Below are positions 61,601 to 64,000 of a stretch of DNA of 64,000 nt, piece after piece. This stretch comes from Pempheris klunzingeri (lineage: Eukaryota; Chordata; Actinopteri; Acropomatiformes; Pempheridae). Within the stretch, counting starts at the first letter, position 1, and each line of letters begins with the position of its first letter. The notes beneath the pieces were generated by a model. The model ran no database searches, had not been told where the DNA came from, and saw nothing but the letters and a program-made list of their open reading frames with translations. Where the stretch lies: contig NC_092019.1 of NCBI RefSeq assembly GCF_042242105.1, forward strand, positions 17,653,328 to 17,717,327. The letters run 5' to 3'. A program made the translations under genes and the position numbers.

Positions 61601-64000
61601 TACAATTGAAGAACTGGATACATCCTAGCCACTACTTTATTTCAACATGTGGTAATGTAGCTCAATCAAATGAATCAAGTTGTGTGTGACTGTTTCACTC
61701 ACCTCAGCTCTACTTCTCCCCAGCTTTTGCTCCGATCGTCCTCATCATCTGGAATTAAAAAGTATCCATTCGTCAAAATGTTATAGAACAGCATAACTAT
61801 CAATGCCCTATATTCTGATTGATTTACTATAAACTACAGTGATAGTTTGAATTAATAAAAACAAAAACAAATAGTTAACTTAGTAACCCTGCAATGACAA
61901 AGACTGGAAAAAAGGATTAGTGATGAAAACTGGAGCCTCTCATGTTATGTCTCAGAGCAGGAGCAACCCAAGCCATTTATCTATCTCACACTTCTGGTTT
62001 TACGTTGCTTTCTCCACCTCCAGTCTTCTCCGCCCACTACCTGTAACCACAAGCCTGTGACGCAGTTTCTAGTTAAAAGGTAAAGCAGTGAATTCAGAGC
62101 GAAGTGATGATGATGTCTACACTAATGTTCACAATGATGCAGGAAACACACAGAATGGAAAACAGAGGATGCGATGAGAAGATTGTGTGTGATTAAGATT
62201 GTCAATGGACAAAATCAAATGTTGACTTCATATGTCAACCTGATTAGATCATTTTTTTAAAAACAGAAGCGTTGATGGATGAGAAACCAGACAGAAATCG
62301 AGAAAGGAGAAGTAATTAAGTGGCTCTTTGAAAATCTGATTTGAGCAGATAACCACCAATTCCATCCTCCATCTTTTTTCGTTACCTGTTGTAGAGAATA
62401 TTCTGGTTCTGCGATCCCTTCCAACACCTTCCTCTTCTTCCACTTTTACAAGCTCTTCATCTCTTCTTTCAGAGATTTTACGGATTCCCCTTCTTCGTAA
62501 TCGGCCCTCGGGCCCCATATCACGCAAACTGCAGCTGCTGGTCAGAGTCCCCCCTCCTATTTTTCTCTCTGCCACCACTTCTCCCTCTCTGCCATCCATC
62601 TCCCTTTCCTGTCCTACCCCCACCGCAGTGCCCCTCTCTTCAGGCACCTCTCCCTGCCTTTCATCCTCACTTTCACTCTTCCTGTGTTCCACCTCCTGTC
62701 CCTCACCCTCTCTAGAGGGAACGAGGAGGTCATAATTAAGAATGGGGCAGCTGGTAGGCTTGTAGAGCGTGTTGCTCACAGATAAATACATCTCCACTTC
62801 CTTCTCTCTGCTTGCTTCTTTTTCCATTTCTGATAACTCAGCTTCACGCCGTGCCTCTCTAATAATTTTCACCTCTTTGTCTGCTTTGTCTAACTGAAGG
62901 TGATCAGAGGGCTCAGTCTCTTTGTCCATACTGTGATCCTCCTTCCCTTCTGTGTCTAACAGTGTGTCAGCATGAGTGTATGTGGGTGCGTCACCATGCA
63001 TAACTGCGAACTGGCCAGCATGCATGTCGGCTTGGCTCTGCCCCATACCTCTCAATCCCTCCACCTCCAACAGCTCCTCCTCCTCCAGCTCTGGCTCGGA
63101 CTGCTGGCCGTCCGTTGTCACCGTAACAACGGGCATCTCTCCAGTGCCTTGTGCAACCTCTTGCTGTTTGTCGGTCTTGATTGCTGTCTCGGATTGGTTG
63201 ACCCCTTGGTCTCCATGTACCTCTGCGTTAGGTTCGTCCACAGTCTGTTCCTCTGAGCGTCCCAAAATCTCCCGCACCACATCTTTGGCCCATTTAAGGT
63301 GGGGGGCTTGGGAATGCCGCTTGGGCTCGTCGGACATGCTCCATGCCCCGCTCATTCGGATCCGAATGGCCTCCACCTCTTCTGGGCTCATTGTTCCAGT
63401 GTTTATCACATCCAAGATGGGTTGAATTTGTTCAAAGCTCATTTGAGAATAATCTTCACCATAGGGGTTACTTGGAACTGGCGAAACTTGCCCCCTTCGT
63501 CTTTCCACCCCTTCATGAGATTTCTCTCTCCACTCAATGAGGAGTCTTTCAGTCTGAGAGTCTCTTTTAAGCTGCTTGATTTCAGCATACGGGTGCTCCA
63601 ATTTGCTCCTCATTCCCTCTCCAATCTCTGCGTTTTGATGCTCTGATGACACTTTAAATCGTAAATCCATTTTAGCTGTTTCTCCCATGGCCGCTCGTTC
63701 CTCCCGTGTCACTTCATACTCATTCTTGCTTTCTGTGTCCTGGTTGTCGATGATTGGGCATTCCTCATTTCTACTCAATGTCAGATGCAGGTCATCCTGA
63801 GGTTGCTGCATGGCGTCATCATTGCAACGATGACGGCTGTCAAAAGTTTGGTTATTTTTTTCCACTCCCTCTGTCTCATCATCTTGTGACGGTGACATCG
63901 TGACGGTGTTTGTCCGGGGCAACGTTTGCCCAATCACACAGAAAACATACTTTGGCTGCTTTTCCATCCCCGGTTCGTCCTCATCAACCACCTCCTCTTC
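55209..64000 (-). CDS. arhgef5: Ephexin-type RhoGEF, ARHGEF5-like (14 exons, 5' end beyond window)
   Basis: Guanine nucleotide exchange factor for Rho GTPases, of the ephexin group that acts downstream of Eph receptors and Src kinases in actin control. Exons in transcript order: 62386-64000 (open at the edge), 61703-61748, 61305-61354, 60118-60488, 58898-59058, 58541-58693, 58286-58415, 58075-58149, 57864-57953, 57380-57522, 57074-57217, 56899-56969, 55506-55610 and 55209-55351. All phases agree and the stop is TGA at 55209-55211. Order: long acidic N-terminus, LYQ-tyrosine linker, DH, PH, SH3. ARHGEF5 is preferred over NGEF, ARHGEF16, ARHGEF19 and ARHGEF26 because of the very long N-terminal region and the location with EPHB6 and TRPV6. 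The start codon is outside the window; the GTG at 63991 is not a start because the frame stays open to the edge. Confidence 0.85.
56899..57522 (-). CDS. arhgef5: RhoGEF PH domain exons
   Basis: Exons 57380-57522, 57074-57217 and 56899-56969. Read as LVREGPVTELIDFSLKD, IYLHLFNDYLLLSLQKEGGR, FTVIDHSPVSDLRAENC and LLLRTDTQSNKLRWISALSR. The final tryptophan-bearing helix (KLRWISAL) is the PH C-terminal helix. In Dbl proteins the PH domain sits directly after DH and tunes exchange and membrane binding. Confidence 0.87.
57864..59058 (-). CDS. arhgef5: RhoGEF DH (Dbl homology) domain exons
   Basis: Exons 58898-59058, 58541-58693, 58286-58415, 58075-58149 and 57864-57953. Conserved regions: FEVVTSEASYCRSLDIVVEH (CR1), DIIARHCQRFKMVYVPYLTN, FKRIVEKLERSPVCQRLPLR, and SFLVLPFQRITRIKLLVQNI (CR3, where the family usually has P-QR--RY-LLL). 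The DH fold catalyses GDP release from Rho proteins. Residues match the ephexin group closely. Confidence 0.9.
60118..61748 (-). CDS. arhgef5: RhoGEF linker exons with ephexin tyrosine motif
   Basis: Exons 61703-61748 (46 nt), 61305-61354 (50 nt) and 60118-60488 (371 nt). The two small exons read DDEDDRSKSWGEVEL and RNVLDTIDRRKRNSRFF. The larger begins NAAQLYQQYSEAAQNFE; a tyrosine in this LYQxY context is the Src-family site that activates ephexins in mammals. A proline-rich part follows (PSPAPSPPPARRPLPPIP) that could bind an SH3 domain, including the protein's own. It ends FELEVLTEDQRRLQEV just before the DH domain. Confidence 0.82.
60770..60825 (-). repeat. Interrupted (AC)n microsatellite in a RhoGEF intron
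   Basis: AC repeat with CG interruptions on the + strand, read as TG in the sense of the gene, about 0.3 kb before the 371-nt exon at 60488. Confidence 0.85.
62386..64000 (-). CDS. arhgef5: RhoGEF long N-terminal exon (partial)
   Basis: At least 1615 nt of uninterrupted frame, more than 530 residues, running off the right edge. The composition is very rich in Glu, Lys, Gln and Arg, with low-complexity runs (ELEEEELLEVEG, KVEEEEGVGRDRR) and no visible domain. Long disordered N-termini coded by one large exon are a feature of ARHGEF5. It ends with RIFSTT and a donor gtaacg. Confidence 0.8.

Noticed and set aside
63983-63991. Apparent start of the large RhoGEF exon
   Set aside because: The codon is GTG and the frame is open to position 64000 (EEEVVDEDEPG), so the exon and gene continue beyond the window.

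Overview
This is vertebrate genomic DNA, almost certainly from a ray-finned (teleost, probably percomorph) fish. All genes are intron-split with GT-AG boundaries, the introns are full of dinucleotide microsatellites, and several dispersed repeats look like families common in percomorph genomes. There are no bacterial operons, rRNA genes, CRISPR arrays or viral genes, and I recognised no tRNA. All exon models below were built by reading splice sites and reading phase by eye. Every exon junction in the five models keeps frame.

Layout, left to right. (1) 1-9167: non-coding as far as I can see, either upstream or intron 1 of the first gene. (2) 9168-33025, + strand: an Eph receptor tyrosine kinase, best matched to EPHB6. 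Eighteen coding exons are found; the signal-peptide exon is not. A ~1.4 kb 3' UTR follows. (3) 34.4-38.0 kb: intergenic, with one diverged repeat copy. (4) 38384-44075, + strand: a complete 16-exon TRPV5/6-type epithelial calcium channel (trpv6). (5) 44760-49547, - strand: a type II C-type-lectin-like receptor with two possible first coding exons. (6) 50464-52725, - strand: a four-exon, 117-residue Atg8/GABARAP-family protein, with a dense CCAAT-box promoter near 54.28-54.41 kb. (7) 55209-64000, - strand and running off the right edge: an ephexin-type Rho guanine nucleotide exchange factor (DH-PH-SH3) with a long acidic N-terminal exon, best matched to ARHGEF5.

How it fits together: EPHB6, TRPV6 and ARHGEF5 all lie on human 7q34-q35, so the window appears to be the fish counterpart of that block. 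Ephexins are known effectors of Eph receptors, so the block holds both an Eph receptor and a candidate downstream RhoGEF. The lectin and the Atg8 homologue sit between them on the - strand. The most notable points are these: the EPHB6-type kinase keeps catalytic residues that I recall being lost in human EPHB6; the lectin could make two cytoplasmic tails, only one carrying tyrosine motifs; and CA/TG repeats lie next to splice sites in four of the five genes.
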